A program made the translations under genes and the position numbers. Of a DNA stretch of 64,000 bases, positions 8,435 to 17,597 are shown one piece after another. The stretch is from Ectothiorhodospira shaposhnikovii (GTDB lineage: Bacteria; Pseudomonadota; Gammaproteobacteria; Ectothiorhodospirales; Ectothiorhodospiraceae), in contig NZ_JAJMLZ010000002.1 in the NCBI RefSeq assembly GCF_022227765.1, forward strand, positions 248,001-312,000. Reading direction: 5' to 3'. The notes under the pieces are model-generated. The model saw only the letters and a list, made by a program, of their open reading frames with translations, had not been told where the DNA came from and did no database searches. Within the stretch, counting starts at the first letter, position 1, and each line of letters opens with the position of its first letter.

Positions 8435-8509
8435 TCAGCGCAACAAGCCCCCGGGCCGTGGTGTGTCCACGACTACCAGTACCAGGAAGCTGACTACGCT
8501 GTGAATCAT
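8435..8509 (-). CDS. ilvL: ilv operon leader peptide
   Basis: A 24-codon frame, ATG at 8509 and TGA at 8437-8435, encodes a peptide with six Val, four Leu and one Ile. Its core is VVSFLVLVVV, then a Pro/Gly segment and LLR. The composition and order resemble the E. coli ilvGMEDA leader. Ribosome stalling at these codons when charged Val/Leu tRNA is scarce would favour an antiterminator over the downstream hairpin at 8375-8408. Only a weak ribosome-binding site is visible. Promoter, leader, terminator and ilvG are in the expected order. Confidence 0.8.
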   Translation of the reverse strand: MIHSVVSFLVLVVVDTPRPGGLLR

Positions 8510-8549
8510 GTGTCTGGAGTGCTCGGGGTTTGTTGAGAGCTTGAGTCCG

Positions 8550-8578
8550 ATATTAGGCAGACGCGACGAAGATCGCAA
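8550..8578 (-). promoter_or_regulatory. Promoter of the ilvL-ilvG-ilvM operon
   Basis: Minus strand TTGCGA (8578-8573), a 17-base spacer, then TAATAT (8555-8550). The predicted transcript start near 8543 lies about 35 bases before the leader-peptide ATG. The promoter sits immediately downstream of the tmcA stop at 8594. Confidence 0.65.
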
Positions 8579-8593
8579 GAAAAAATCCGCCGC

Positions 8594-10660
8594 TCAACCA
8601 TCATCAGGCAGACCGGCGACGGCACGGCGCAGCACCGTGATCACCGGCTTGCGTCCGGACACCCCCAGATGCCGTGCCACCGTTTCCCAGGGGCGCTGCT
8701 GGATCACCCGCATCACCAGGGCATCCCTGTGGTCTTCCTCCAGGGATTTGGTGGACGCCGCCAGGCCGCGAATCACACCGGCATGCAGGGCGGGCAGGCA
8801 GGCCTCATAGACCCGCCGCCCCCGGGCAAAGGCGGCAATCACCCGGCGATCCTCACCGGACAGGGGCGGAAGCTTCAGGCCCTGGAACAGGCTGGCCGCC
8901 AGATCCGGCGCCATCCCCCGCAGAGGATCGGACAACAGCATCGGCAGGGTGCGGCCAAACCCGGCCCGCACCGGGTCCAGCACCCCCTGCCCCTCCGTGG
9001 TCAGGGCCTGCAGCACGGTCACCGCCCAGCCCCCGCTGCTCACTTCCGGCTTCACCCCTACCCGCACCGGACAAAAACCCTGCCCGGTCCAGAAACGCAG
9101 CAACGGGTCCGTTCCGCCGAAACCGGCCCCGATCAGGTCGATGCCCGCCTCCCGTGCCTCCTCGACCAGGGCCTGCAACAGGGCAGTGCCCAACCCCCGT
9201 CCCTGGGCAGCGGGATGGACGGCGATACGCACCACGCGGCGATAGCGCAGCATCCCCCCCGAGGGCGGCATGTCGCCGTAAAGCATCAGACTCACGGGCA
9301 GAAAATGCCCCTGGGGACGACGCTCTCCCGCCCAGACGGACCGGCACAGCCCCGCCCCCAGTTCACCTTCATCCGCCAGCAGGGCCACGGCGGCCACCCG
9401 CCCCCGGTGCATCAGGCCGACCACCTTCAGGGCCGGGTCATCCAGCATCCGCTGCAGATCCGACGGACGGGTGCGGTAATGGGCCAGGCTCAGCAGACCG
9501 AAAATATCGCCAAGCAGGGCCTCGTCCCCGGCCAGCCGCCCGCGGGAAAAGGCTTTGCGCTCACAGGTCACGGGCCGGGCGTCGGTCATGGACACATCCT
9601 CCGCCGCCTCCGCGTCCAGCATCAGACCGCGGGCCATGAGGGCCTCCAGCGGATCATCCACGGCCCAGCGCACCGGGGTTTCCAGATGCAGGTAACGGGT
9701 ATCGGGCACGCGCCGCGCCAGGGTGCGGCGAAAGCGCACGGCAAATCCCCGCCCTCCCCCCTCGTAGCCGTGAATGGTCCCCGTGAAGGCGATGGGGCGG
9801 CGGGCCGCCAGACAGGCGGTGAGCCACTGATCCAGCCACTGCATGGGGATGCCCGCGGCCTCGTCCACCAGCATCAGATCCGGGACCGGGTCGGGGACGC
9901 CATCGGGCGGGACATATTGCAGCGTCGACGCCCCCAGGCGCAGTCGCCCCGGCTCGTGTACCGCAACGGGGGGAAGCAGCCCCCTGGCCTGCTCGAACAG
10001 CGGTCCCAGGGCCGAGAGCCGGGGTGCGGTCACGCCGATATGAATGCCATCGCCATCGGGACGGGAGGCCGTCATGAGTCGTGCCGCGGCAATGCCCAGA
10101 GCCGCGGTCTTGCCGCGGCCGCGATCGGCCGTGATCACCAGCACGGGCGCGGCCCGTCCTTCGGCAAGATCCCTGACGGCCTGCACGGCATCGCGCTGAT
10201 CTTCGGTCAGGCAGGGGTCCCCAGTCGGATCTGGAGGTGGCCGGTCCCGGGGCACGGGCCATGATGACACCGCCGTATCCGGTCCAAGGAACGGCACGGC
10301 GGCACGTTGCAGTTGTTGCCGGAAACGGTGCAGGAACAGGGAGTCTGGAGGGTTCTTGGCGGCAGGCAGGATCAGCAGCAGGACGCCCCCACCCCGCAGT
10401 GCCCCGGAGGCGGCGCCCAGGGCATCGGCGGACAGCCCGGCGGCGGCATCGAAGACCAGGGCATCCAGATCCCTGCCCAGCAGGCTGTCGGCCCGGGACA
10501 GCGGCACATGCTCGACAGCCACCGGAGGCGCCCCCCCGACCCAGGCCACCCGGCTGCCGGCAGGCAGGTCGGCGCACCACTGCGCCACCTTGACATTCCC
10601 TGAAACCTCAAGGGCTTCCAGGCAGATCAGGCGGCGATGGAGAATAAAAGTTGGCGGCAT
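8594..10660 (-). CDS. tmcA: tRNA(Met) cytidine acetyltransferase
   Basis: 688 residues. It makes N4-acetylcytidine at the wobble base of elongator tRNA-Met, using acetyl-CoA and ATP/GTP. Domains in order: an N-terminal DUF1726-like part, an RNA-helicase-like ATPase with P-loop ITADRGRGKT (about 175-185) and a DEAA Walker B-like motif, a GNAT acetyltransferase core (RIAVHPAAQGRGLGTALL, about 477-495), and a C-terminal tRNA-binding tail. The start at ATG 10660 (MPPTFILHRR) follows a GGAA; a longer in-frame extension has no family support. Confidence 0.9.
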   Translation of the reverse strand: MPPTFILHRRLICLEALEVSGNVKVAQWCADLPAGSRVAWVGGAPPVAVEHVPLSRADSLLGRDLDALVFDAAAGLSADALGAASGALRGGGVLLLILPAAKNPPDSLFLHRFRQQLQRAAVPFLGPDTAVSSWPVPRDRPPPDPTGDPCLTEDQRDAVQAVRDLAEGRAAPVLVITADRGRGKTAALGIAAARLMTASRPDGDGIHIGVTAPRLSALGPLFEQARGLLPPVAVHEPGRLRLGASTLQYVPPDGVPDPVPDLMLVDEAAGIPMQWLDQWLTACLAARRPIAFTGTIHGYEGGGRGFAVRFRRTLARRVPDTRYLHLETPVRWAVDDPLEALMARGLMLDAEAAEDVSMTDARPVTCERKAFSRGRLAGDEALLGDIFGLLSLAHYRTRPSDLQRMLDDPALKVVGLMHRGRVAAVALLADEGELGAGLCRSVWAGERRPQGHFLPVSLMLYGDMPPSGGMLRYRRVVRIAVHPAAQGRGLGTALLQALVEEAREAGIDLIGAGFGGTDPLLRFWTGQGFCPVRVGVKPEVSSGGWAVTVLQALTTEGQGVLDPVRAGFGRTLPMLLSDPLRGMAPDLAASLFQGLKLPPLSGEDRRVIAAFARGRRVYEACLPALHAGVIRGLAASTKSLEEDHRDALVMRVIQQRPWETVARHLGVSGRKPVITVLRRAVAGLPDDG

Positions 10661-10735
10661 GGGAACAGTTCCGGTGAAGCAGGAAGCAACGGGGTAACCG
10701 TCCTGTTTGTGACGGAGTTTGCAATTTCCGCACAT

Positions 10736-10927
10736 ACATCACAAAATTGAAAAACAATCAGGGCAAATTAGTGATGGCGCCCCGCCAAGGCCGGGCGTAT
10801 GATGAGAGGCGCAGTTGCCCTGTTAATCACCATGCACGGAAGTCCGCCTGTCTTTTCAAGGCAATCGACCGCCGCCGGTTTCAGCAGGAACGCTGCGAGT
10901 ATATTTTTTCCTACGAGGTAATACGCA
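10736..10927 (+). promoter_or_regulatory. Upstream region of the second cold-shock gene
   Basis: About 190 gene-free, partly AT-rich bases between the divergent tmcA and the cold-shock gene. A long untranslated leader, usual for cold-shock mRNAs, is likely. TATATTTTTTC about 20 bases before the start is the most AT-rich element. No promoter can be fixed with confidence. Confidence 0.35.
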
Positions 10928-11131
10928 GTGCTGACCGGTACCGTGAAGTGGTTCAATGAAGGCAAGGGCTTTGGTTTCATCACGCCCGACGACGGTGGCA
11001 AGGATATCTTTGTCCACTTCTCCGCAATCGAGGGGAGCGGTTTCAAGACCCTGGCCGAAGGCCAGAAGGTGACCTTTGAAACCCAGAAGACCCCGAAGGG
11101 GCTGGCGGCTTCCAACGTCAAGCCCGCCTGA
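10928..11131 (+). CDS. CspA-family cold-shock protein, second copy
   Basis: A 67-residue cold-shock domain with RNP1 KGFGFI and RNP2 IFVHF, and a [13 protein letters not shown] opening. The start is a GTG at 10928, with AGGT about eight bases before it; the next codon CTG is in the expected place for Csp proteins that begin M-x-TGTVK. It is more divergent from the first copy (381-587) in the middle of the protein. It has its own terminator at 11211-11235, so it is a single-gene transcript. Confidence 0.92.
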   Translation: MLTGTVKWFNEGKGFGFITPDDGGKDIFVHFSAIEGSGFKTLAEGQKVTFETQKTPKGLAASNVKPA

Positions 11132-11210
11132 CGTCAGGGATGGCTGGATCCTGATCCGTACGGGTCCCGTTCGACCCGTCGGGTTGGCATGCACCGAATC
11201 CGCAGACAGG

Positions 11211-11235
11211 AACCCCGCCATCGGCGGGGTTCTTT
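11211..11235 (+). terminator. Rho-independent terminator of the second cold-shock gene
   Basis: A perfect 9 bp stem AACCCCGCC / GGCGGGGTT with a three-base loop is followed by CTTTG. It lies just before the stop of the converging CBS gene. Confidence 0.85.
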
Positions 11236-11244
11236 GTATGTAGC

Positions 11245-11832
11245 TTATCGATTCAGCAGCTTCTCGATCTGGGCAAAGCTCTGCACCGGCCCCTCGGCGG
11301 AGATCTCCACCCCCAGCTGACGCCCGATCTGGGTCAGCGAGAACACGCCACGCACCACTTCGCGGCCATTCTCGAATTCCACCACCAGACCATGCTGACG
11401 CCCGGCCTCCCGCAGGGTGGCAACGATGTCCCCGACCCGAGCCAGCACCACGTCGTAATGATCGATGGCGCTGATGTCGTTGCGGTGAGTCATCACGTGC
11501 TTGACCGCCAGCGCGTTGTGGGCGATGCGCTCGTCGGACACCACCTTCACCGGGCGCTCGCCCAGGATGTCACGGGCGGTGACCACACCCTGGATCTGAT
11601 CGTCGTCGGAGACCACGATCAGCAGACGCACCCCGGAGTGGATCATCTTCTGCAGCGCGGCATCCATGGCGGTTTCGGGAGAGACGGTGACGGCCTCCAC
11701 CCGACGAAAGTCCGTCATCACGTCCACGGCCGGGTCTTCCATGGTGACCCGCTGCGGTAGCCCCTGACGGAAGCGATGCACCACCGCATCGTCGGTGAGG
11801 GCATGGGAGGGAACGAGAGTGTATCGAGCCAT
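11245..11832 (-). CDS. CBS-domain protein
   Basis: 195 residues containing two CBS motifs (about 50-100 and 105-165), with DIGRxx-like segments such as VVTARDILGERP and GVFSLTQIGRQLG. CBS pairs bind adenosine nucleotides and usually act as energy or ionic-strength sensors. There is no attached catalytic domain, so the target is unknown. The start ATG at 11832 has a near-perfect AGGAGG five bases upstream. It follows trpC on the same strand after 81 bases and could be co-transcribed with the trp genes, though no functional link is known. Confidence 0.8.
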   Translation of the reverse strand: MARYTLVPSHALTDDAVVHRFRQGLPQRVTMEDPAVDVMTDFRRVEAVTVSPETAMDAALQKMIHSGVRLLIVVSDDDQIQGVVTARDILGERPVKVVSDERIAHNALAVKHVMTHRNDISAIDHYDVVLARVGDIVATLREAGRQHGLVVEFENGREVVRGVFSLTQIGRQLGVEISAEGPVQSFAQIEKLLNR

Positions 11833-11913
11833 CAAAACCTCCTGATCATGGGGCGGGAAACCCGACCTTGTTGTTATGTCGCCTGTCACAGCGAGTCTAG
11901 CACGGCCCCGGGA

Positions 11914-12714
11914 TCAGGCATCGAACAGGGCACTCAGCTGAAGACCCGGGTCCGGCGCCTTCATCAGGGCCTCGCCCACCAGGAAGGCATGCACCCCGGC
12001 CCGGCGCATCCGCGCCACGTCCTCCGTCGTGTGGATGCCGCTCTCCGTCACCACCAGTCGATTCTTCGGCATCATCGCCAGCAGACCCAGCGTGGTTTCC
12101 AGGCGGGTTTCAAAGGTCCGCAGGCTGCGATTGTTGATACCGATGATGCAGGCATCCAGGGCCAGGGCACGCTCCAGTTCAGGGGCATCGTGGACCTCCA
12201 CCAGGACATTCATGCCCAGGTCATGGGAGAGCTTGAGCAATTCGGACAACTGGGTATCGTCCAGGGCGGACACGATCAGGAGCACACAGTCTGCGCCCAT
12301 CACCCGAGCCTCGTAGACCTGGTAGGGGTCGATGATGAAGTCCTTGCGCAGCACCGGCAGGGCGCAGGCGGCGCGGGCATCTTCCAGATAGGCCTCATGC
12401 CCCTGGAAAAAGTCATGATCCGTCAGCACCGACAGACAGGCGGCACCGTGCTGCTCATAGGTGCGGGCGATGGCCACCGGGTCGAAGTCCTCCCGCAGCA
12501 GGCCCTTGCTGGGGCTGGCCTTCTTGATCTCGGCGATCACCGCGGGGCGCCCGGCATTCACCCGATCCTCCAGGGCCCGCAGGAAGGGACGCACCGCCGG
12601 CGCGGCGTCCACGAAACGGGCCAGATCCTCCAGGGAGGTCCGGGCGCTGCGCTCTGCCACCTCCTCGCGCTTGCGGGCCAGGATCTTCTTGAGGATATCG
12701 GGGGTATCGGTCAT
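11914..12714 (-). CDS. trpC: Indole-3-glycerol phosphate synthase
   Basis: 266 residues, a single TIM-barrel enzyme not fused to TrpF. It closes the indole ring in tryptophan synthesis. Signature segments are the catalytic lysine region [10 protein letters not shown] and the VLRKDFIID strand. ATG at 12714 ([18 protein letters not shown]) is preferred because AAGG of the trpD end lies ten bases before it. A GTG at 12723 would overlap trpD by four bases but has its ribosome-binding site too close. The gene is last of the trpE-trpG-trpD-trpC order. Confidence 0.93.
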   Translation of the reverse strand: MTDTPDILKKILARKREEVAERSARTSLEDLARFVDAAPAVRPFLRALEDRVNAGRPAVIAEIKKASPSKGLLREDFDPVAIARTYEQHGAACLSVLTDHDFFQGHEAYLEDARAACALPVLRKDFIIDPYQVYEARVMGADCVLLIVSALDDTQLSELLKLSHDLGMNVLVEVHDAPELERALALDACIIGINNRSLRTFETRLETTLGLLAMMPKNRLVVTESGIHTTEDVARMRRAGVHAFLVGEALMKAPDPGLQLSALFDA

Positions 12715-12719
12715 GGGGT

Positions 12720-13742
12720 TCACGCCTTCAGGGATTGGGAGACACGGGCCAGTTCGTCCATGCGGGCCGCGGCGGCTCCGCTGTCGATCACCTCGCCGGC
12801 GCGGCGGATTCCCGCCTCCATGGAGTCCGCCAGACCCGCCACGTGGATGGCGGCCCCGGCATTGAGCATGACGATGTCACGGGCCGGACCCGGCTCGCCG
12901 GCAAAGATCCGACGGATCAGGGCCAGGCTCTCCTCGGCGCCATCCACCCGGATGGCATCCAGGGGGGTGCGCGGCATGCCGAACTGCTCGGGGGCGATGA
13001 TACGGCTGGTCACCTCGCCGTCGCGCAGTTCCGCCACCCGGGTCGGTGCGCCGATACTGATCTCGTCCAGGCCGTCCTCCGCGTGCACCACCATCACATG
13101 CCGGCTGCCCAGCAGCTTGAGTACCTGGGCCAGGGGCTCCAGCCAGTGGGTGCTGAACACCCCCAGCACCTGATTGGGGGCACCGGCGGGATTGGTCAGC
13201 GGTCCCAGCACATTGAACAGGGTGCGCACTCCCATCTCCCGGCGGGGACCCACCGCATGCTTCATGGCACCATGGTGCCTGGGAGCAAACAGGAAACCCA
13301 CGCCCACCTGGTTGATGCACTGGGCCACCTGCTCCGGCCCCAGATCCAGATTGACCCCGGCCGCCTCCAGCACGTCGGCACTGCCGGACTTGCTGGACAC
13401 GGAGCGGTTGCCGTGCTTGGCCACCCGCCCGCCGGCGGCCGCCACCACGAAGGCGGAGGCGGTGGAGATGTTGAAGCTGCCGGAGGCATCCCCCCCGGTG
13501 CCGCAGGTATCCACCAGATGCCCGGCCTCCACCTCCACCCGGGTGGCCAGTTCCCGCATCACCGAGGCGGCGGCGGCCACTTCATCCACCGTCTCCCCCT
13601 TCATGCGCAGGCCCACCAGGAAGCCGCCGATCTGGGCCGGAGTGGCCTCGCCGGTCATGATCTGGCGCATCACATGGACCATCTCGGGTCCGGTGAGATC
13701 ACGCTGCTCGGTGACTGCGCGAATGGCTTCCTGCATGTTCAT
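12720..13742 (-). CDS. trpD: Anthranilate phosphoribosyltransferase
   Basis: 340 residues, the usual length for the monofunctional enzyme. It transfers phosphoribose from PRPP to anthranilate. The PRPP/Mg-binding glycine motif [11 protein letters not shown] and the following [19 protein letters not shown] segment are intact. The ATG overlaps the trpG stop by four bases, so translation is probably coupled. Confidence 0.95.
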   Translation of the reverse strand: MNMQEAIRAVTEQRDLTGPEMVHVMRQIMTGEATPAQIGGFLVGLRMKGETVDEVAAAASVMRELATRVEVEAGHLVDTCGTGGDASGSFNISTASAFVVAAAGGRVAKHGNRSVSSKSGSADVLEAAGVNLDLGPEQVAQCINQVGVGFLFAPRHHGAMKHAVGPRREMGVRTLFNVLGPLTNPAGAPNQVLGVFSTHWLEPLAQVLKLLGSRHVMVVHAEDGLDEISIGAPTRVAELRDGEVTSRIIAPEQFGMPRTPLDAIRVDGAEESLALIRRIFAGEPGPARDIVMLNAGAAIHVAGLADSMEAGIRRAGEVIDSGAAAARMDELARVSQSLKA

Positions 13743-14392
13743 GGTATGGCCCGCCCCCTGTCGTCGTGTGTGATCGGATTGTTGCGGCCACCCGGAGAGG
13801 GGTCAACCCTCGGCGGGGCCTCCAGGAAATTCCTCAGCAGGTCGTGGCCATGTTGGGTGAGGATGGATTCCGGGTGGAACTGGACGCCCTCCACGTCCAG
13901 GGTGCGATGACGCACCCCCATGATCTCGTCCAGGGTCCCGTCCGGGGTCTCGGTCCAGGCGGTAACCTCCAGACAGTCCGGCAGGGAGGACTTCTCGATC
14001 ACCAGGGAGTGGTAGCGGGTGGCCTCGAAGGGATCGGTCAGACCCCGGAACACCCCCATGTCCTTGTGGTGAATCAGGGAAGTCTTGCCGTGCATGATCT
14101 CGCGGGCATGGACGATGCGGCCACCGAAGGCCTGGCCGATGGACTGATGCCCCAGACAGACCCCAAGGATTGGGACCCTGCCGGCAAAATGGCGGATGGC
14201 GGCCAGGGAAATGCCCGCCTGATCCGGGGCGCAGGGACCGGGGGAGATGAAGATCCGCTCCGGCGCCATGGCCTCGATCTCGTCCAGGGTGATGGCGTCG
14301 TTGCGCCGCACCTCCACATCGGCCCCCAGCTCACCCAGATACTGGACCAGGTTGTAGGTGAAGGAGTCGTAGTTGTCGATCATCAGGATCAT
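13739..14392 (-). CDS. trpG: Anthranilate synthase component II (glutamine amidotransferase)
   Basis: 217 residues, a class I glutamine amidotransferase. The nucleophile Cys is in GVCLGHQ, and the His/Glu pair in VQFHPESI. It feeds ammonia to TrpE and, in organisms with one such subunit, may also serve aminodeoxychorismate synthase (PabA role). About 25 residues after the normal family end (RNFLEAPPR) are a Pro/Asp/Arg-rich extension of unknown use. It lies 57 bases downstream of trpE and overlaps trpD. Confidence 0.93.
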   Translation of the reverse strand: MILMIDNYDSFTYNLVQYLGELGADVEVRRNDAITLDEIEAMAPERIFISPGPCAPDQAGISLAAIRHFAGRVPILGVCLGHQSIGQAFGGRIVHAREIMHGKTSLIHHKDMGVFRGLTDPFEATRYHSLVIEKSSLPDCLEVTAWTETPDGTLDEIMGVRHRTLDVEGVQFHPESILTQHGHDLLRNFLEAPPRVDPSPGGRNNPITHDDRGRAIP

Positions 14393-14449
14393 GTGTGCCG
14401 TACCGTAATGAGGTTGGCTGGACTCGGGAAAAGGCCGCGGGAAGCGGCG

Positions 14450-15952
14450 TCAGGATCGCCCCTTCCCGCGCAACAAGGCGGGCTGTATCTCCAGTCCCGA
14501 CTCCGCCATGGCCACGGCGCGAAACACGGCGCGGCCCTTGTTCATGGTTTCCGCCCACTCATTGTCGGGCACGGAGTCATGGACCACCCCGGCACCGGCC
14601 TGGATATGCAGGGTCTGGTCCTTGATGACGGCGGTGCGGATGGCGATGGCGGTGTCCATGTTGCCCTGCCAGGACAGGTAGCCCACGGCGCCGGAGTAGA
14701 TACCCCGCTTCACCGGTTCGAGCTCGTCGATGATCTCCATGGCGCGGATCTTGGGGGCGCCGCTCACGGTGCCCGCCGGGAAGGTGGCCCGCAGCACGTC
14801 CATGGCGGTCATGCCGGGGTGCAACCGGCCCACCACGTTGGAGACGATGTGCATGACGTGGGAGTAGCGCTCCACCACCATGCGCTCGGTGAGTTGCACA
14901 CTGCCGACGCGGGAGACCCGGCCGGCGTCGTTGCGGCCCAGGTCGATCAGCATGAGGTGTTCGGCGATCTCCTTGGGATCGGCCAACAAGTCCTGCTCCA
15001 GGGCCCGGTCGCTGGCCTCGTCCTCGCCCCGGGGCCGGGTGCCGGCGATGGGACGCACGGTGACCACTTCGTCCTCCAGACGTACCAGGATCTCCGGCGA
15101 GGAACCCACCACATGGTGGTCGCCCAGGTCCAGGTAGAACATGTAGGGGGAAGGATTGAGACTGCGCAGGGCCCGATAGAGGTCCAGGGGACGGGCGCCG
15201 TAGGGGATGGATAGACGCTGGGACAGCACCACCTGCATCACGTCGCCGTCGACGATGTACTGCTTGCAGCGATCCACCGCCGCCTTGAAGCCTTCCTCGG
15301 TGAAGCCGGAGATGAAATCCGACTCGCTGACCTTGCGGGGGGCGGGATGGGCCGGTGGCAGATGGGTGATCCGGCGCAGTTGATCCTGCAGTTCATCCAG
15401 GCGACGCTCGGCGGACTCGCGCTCACCGGCACCGGCATGGACCACCAGGTAGAGCCGTCCCGCCAGGTTGTCGTAGACCACCACCTCGTCGGACACCATG
15501 AGCAGGATGTCGGGCACGCCCAGGGGATCGGGTTTTTCACCGCCACCCAGGCGGGGCTCGATGTAGCGGATGGTGTCATAGCCGAAGTAGCCCACCAGCC
15601 CCCCGGTGAAGCGGGGCTGATCCGGCAGGTCCGGTACCCGGAAACGGGTCTGGAAGGTCTCGATCCAGGCCAGCGGGTCATCCACCCGGGCCTCTTCCAC
15701 CACCCGGCCGGACTCCTCCACGCAGATCTGGTGCCCACGGACCCGGACCACGGTACGGGCGGGCAGACCGACAAAGGAATAGCGGCCCCATTTCTCGCCC
15801 CCCTGTACGGACTCCAGCAGGTAGGAATAGGGACCGGAGCCCAGCTTCAGGTAGGTGCTCAGGGGGGTGTCGAGATCGGCCAGCACTTCACGGACCAGGG
15901 GGATGCGGTTGTAGCCCTGGCGGATCAGATCATCGAATTGTTCGGGACTCAT
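14450..15952 (-). CDS. trpE: Anthranilate synthase component I
   Basis: 500 residues, a chorismate-binding enzyme that makes anthranilate with TrpG. Visible motifs are [15 protein letters not shown] (N-terminal tryptophan feedback site region), [24 protein letters not shown], and the C-terminal [16 protein letters not shown]. The upstream 95 bases before gph were searched for a tryptophan-rich leader peptide. One short frame holds a single Trp, so classical attenuation is not supported here. Confidence 0.95.
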   Translation of the reverse strand: MSPEQFDDLIRQGYNRIPLVREVLADLDTPLSTYLKLGSGPYSYLLESVQGGEKWGRYSFVGLPARTVVRVRGHQICVEESGRVVEEARVDDPLAWIETFQTRFRVPDLPDQPRFTGGLVGYFGYDTIRYIEPRLGGGEKPDPLGVPDILLMVSDEVVVYDNLAGRLYLVVHAGAGERESAERRLDELQDQLRRITHLPPAHPAPRKVSESDFISGFTEEGFKAAVDRCKQYIVDGDVMQVVLSQRLSIPYGARPLDLYRALRSLNPSPYMFYLDLGDHHVVGSSPEILVRLEDEVVTVRPIAGTRPRGEDEASDRALEQDLLADPKEIAEHLMLIDLGRNDAGRVSRVGSVQLTERMVVERYSHVMHIVSNVVGRLHPGMTAMDVLRATFPAGTVSGAPKIRAMEIIDELEPVKRGIYSGAVGYLSWQGNMDTAIAIRTAVIKDQTLHIQAGAGVVHDSVPDNEWAETMNKGRAVFRAVAMAESGLEIQPALLRGKGRS

Positions 15953-16047
15953 GGGACGTTTCCGGTGGACAGATTGGCACGGCGGGTGAACGGGCTGCTG
16001 TCACCCACGCCATCGCGTCGACCGGACTAGAATGAGAATCCCAGGCA

Positions 16048-16737
16048 TCAGGCTATCTGCTCCATGAGCCCCGGCAGTTGTTCGAGGCTGTCGATGACCG
16101 AATCCGGCTTTTGCTCCCGGATATCCTGGCCGTGATTATAACCATAAGTGACGCACACAATGCCAAATCCGGCAGCCCGGGCGGCCTTCACGTCGCTGCG
16201 GGAGTCCCCCACCATGAGGGCATCCTTGGGATGGACGTCGAACTGATGGGCGGCGTACAGCAGAGGGGCCGGATCGGGCTTCTTCCGCGGCAGGGTATCA
16301 CCGGCCACCACCAGTTCGAAGAAGTGGTCGATGTCCATGGCCCGCAGCAGGGGCGCCGTGAACCGGGCCGGCTTGTTGGTCACGCAGCCCAGGCGCATGC
16401 CGGCTTCCGCCAGGGCCTCCAGGCCTTCGCGCACCCCCGGATAGAGCCGGCTACGGCCGGTATTGTTGTCCCGGTAGATGTCCATGAACAGGGCCAGCGC
16501 CCGTTCATACAGGTCCGGCTCGGGCTCGGCCTCCATGTCGCCGGTGAGGGCGCGCTTGACCAGGCGCTCCACCCCGTTACCTACCCAGAGCCGCACATTG
16601 GCCTCGCCCCGGGTGGGCATGCCCAGGGCCTCCATCATGCGGTCCACACTGAAACTCAGGTCCGGCACGCTGTCCACCAGGGTACCGTCCAGGTCGATGA
16701 GCACCATCTTGGGCTGCGGAATCGTCATCGGCTTCAC
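16048..16737 (-). CDS. gph: Phosphoglycolate phosphatase
   Basis: A 229-residue HAD hydrolase with motif [14 protein letters not shown], motif II TNKPA and motif [17 protein letters not shown]. It removes 2-phosphoglycolate formed by Rubisco oxygenation or DNA repair. The ATG overlaps the rpe stop by four bases; the rpe-gph-trpE order is a conserved gammaproteobacterial arrangement. The cap region is of the usual Gph size. Confidence 0.92.
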   Translation of the reverse strand: MKPMTIPQPKMVLIDLDGTLVDSVPDLSFSVDRMMEALGMPTRGEANVRLWVGNGVERLVKRALTGDMEAEPEPDLYERALALFMDIYRDNNTGRSRLYPGVREGLEALAEAGMRLGCVTNKPARFTAPLLRAMDIDHFFELVVAGDTLPRKKPDPAPLLYAAHQFDVHPKDALMVGDSRSDVKAARAAGFGIVCVTYGYNHGQDIREQKPDSVIDSLEQLPGLMEQIA

Positions 16738-17423
16738 ACCTTGGCCAGTTCAGCCCGCATGGCGGTGACGATGCTGTCATAGCGGTTGGGATCTTCCGCC
16801 CGGGCGGCACCGAAGATGGCGGAACCGGCGACGAAGGTATCGGCGCCGGCGGCCTTGATCTCGGCGATGTTGTCCACCTTCACGCCGCCATCGATCTCCA
16901 GACGGATGTCCAGCCCGGATTCGTCGATGCGGCGGCGGGCCTCCCTGAGTTTGTCCAGGGTGGCGGGGATGAAGCTCTGACCGCCGAAACCCGGGTTCAC
17001 GGACATGAGCAGGATCATGTCCACCTTGTCCATCACATAGTCCAGATAGGACAGCGGGGTGGCGGGATTGAACACCAGGCCGGCCTTGCAGCCCTCGTTG
17101 CGGATCAGTTGCAGGGTGCGGTCGATGTGCTCGGAGGCCTCCGGGTGAAAGGTGATGTAGTCGGCACCGGCCTTGGCAAAATCGGGAATGATGCGGTCCA
17201 CCGGCTTGACCATCAGATGGACGTCGATGGGGGCGGTGACGCCGTGCTTGCGCAGGGCCTCGCACACCAGGGGGCCGATGGTCAGGTTGGGGACATAGTG
17301 ATTGTCCATGACATCGAAATGGACGATGTCCGCGCCGGCGGCCAGCACCTGAGTGACTTCCTCGCCCAGCCGGGCGAAATCGGCGGAGAGGATGGAGGGC
17401 GCGATCAGATCAGGTTTTGCCAT
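16734..17423 (-). CDS. rpe: Ribulose-phosphate 3-epimerase
   Basis: A 229-residue TIM-barrel enzyme interconverting ribulose 5-phosphate and xylulose 5-phosphate (pentose phosphate or Calvin cycle). Signatures are [22 protein letters not shown] and [10 protein letters not shown]. The start [10 protein letters not shown] at 17423 is the family start; an in-frame extension of 12 residues has no support. It heads the rpe-gph unit. Confidence 0.95.
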   Translation of the reverse strand: MAKPDLIAPSILSADFARLGEEVTQVLAAGADIVHFDVMDNHYVPNLTIGPLVCEALRKHGVTAPIDVHLMVKPVDRIIPDFAKAGADYITFHPEASEHIDRTLQLIRNEGCKAGLVFNPATPLSYLDYVMDKVDMILLMSVNPGFGGQSFIPATLDKLREARRRIDESGLDIRLEIDGGVKVDNIAEIKAAGADTFVAGSAIFGAARAEDPNRYDSIVTAMRAELAKV

Positions 17424-17597
17424 GGGTCTTTGCCTCGTTATTGTCGGCCATCCCGGCACCCGGCGGGAGCCGGGGCGGAGATAACGTTATTCGGTTTGCT
17501 TCCTTGGGTGGTGGAGGCAATGTAACCCAAGGCGCCGGGAAAATTAAGCATGGGGTGATACGGTGGGAGTCCATGCCGCCACCCGGAAACCGCTCAA

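Noticed and set aside
11776-15214. Long open frames on the plus strand (11776-13173, 12735-13910, 13766-15214)
   Set aside because: They are antisense to trpC, trpD, trpG and trpE, whose motifs are unmistakable. High-GC third positions create such mirror frames; no family motif is visible in them.
15953-16047. A possible trp leader peptide upstream of trpE
   Set aside because: The only short frame has a single Trp codon and no terminator follows.
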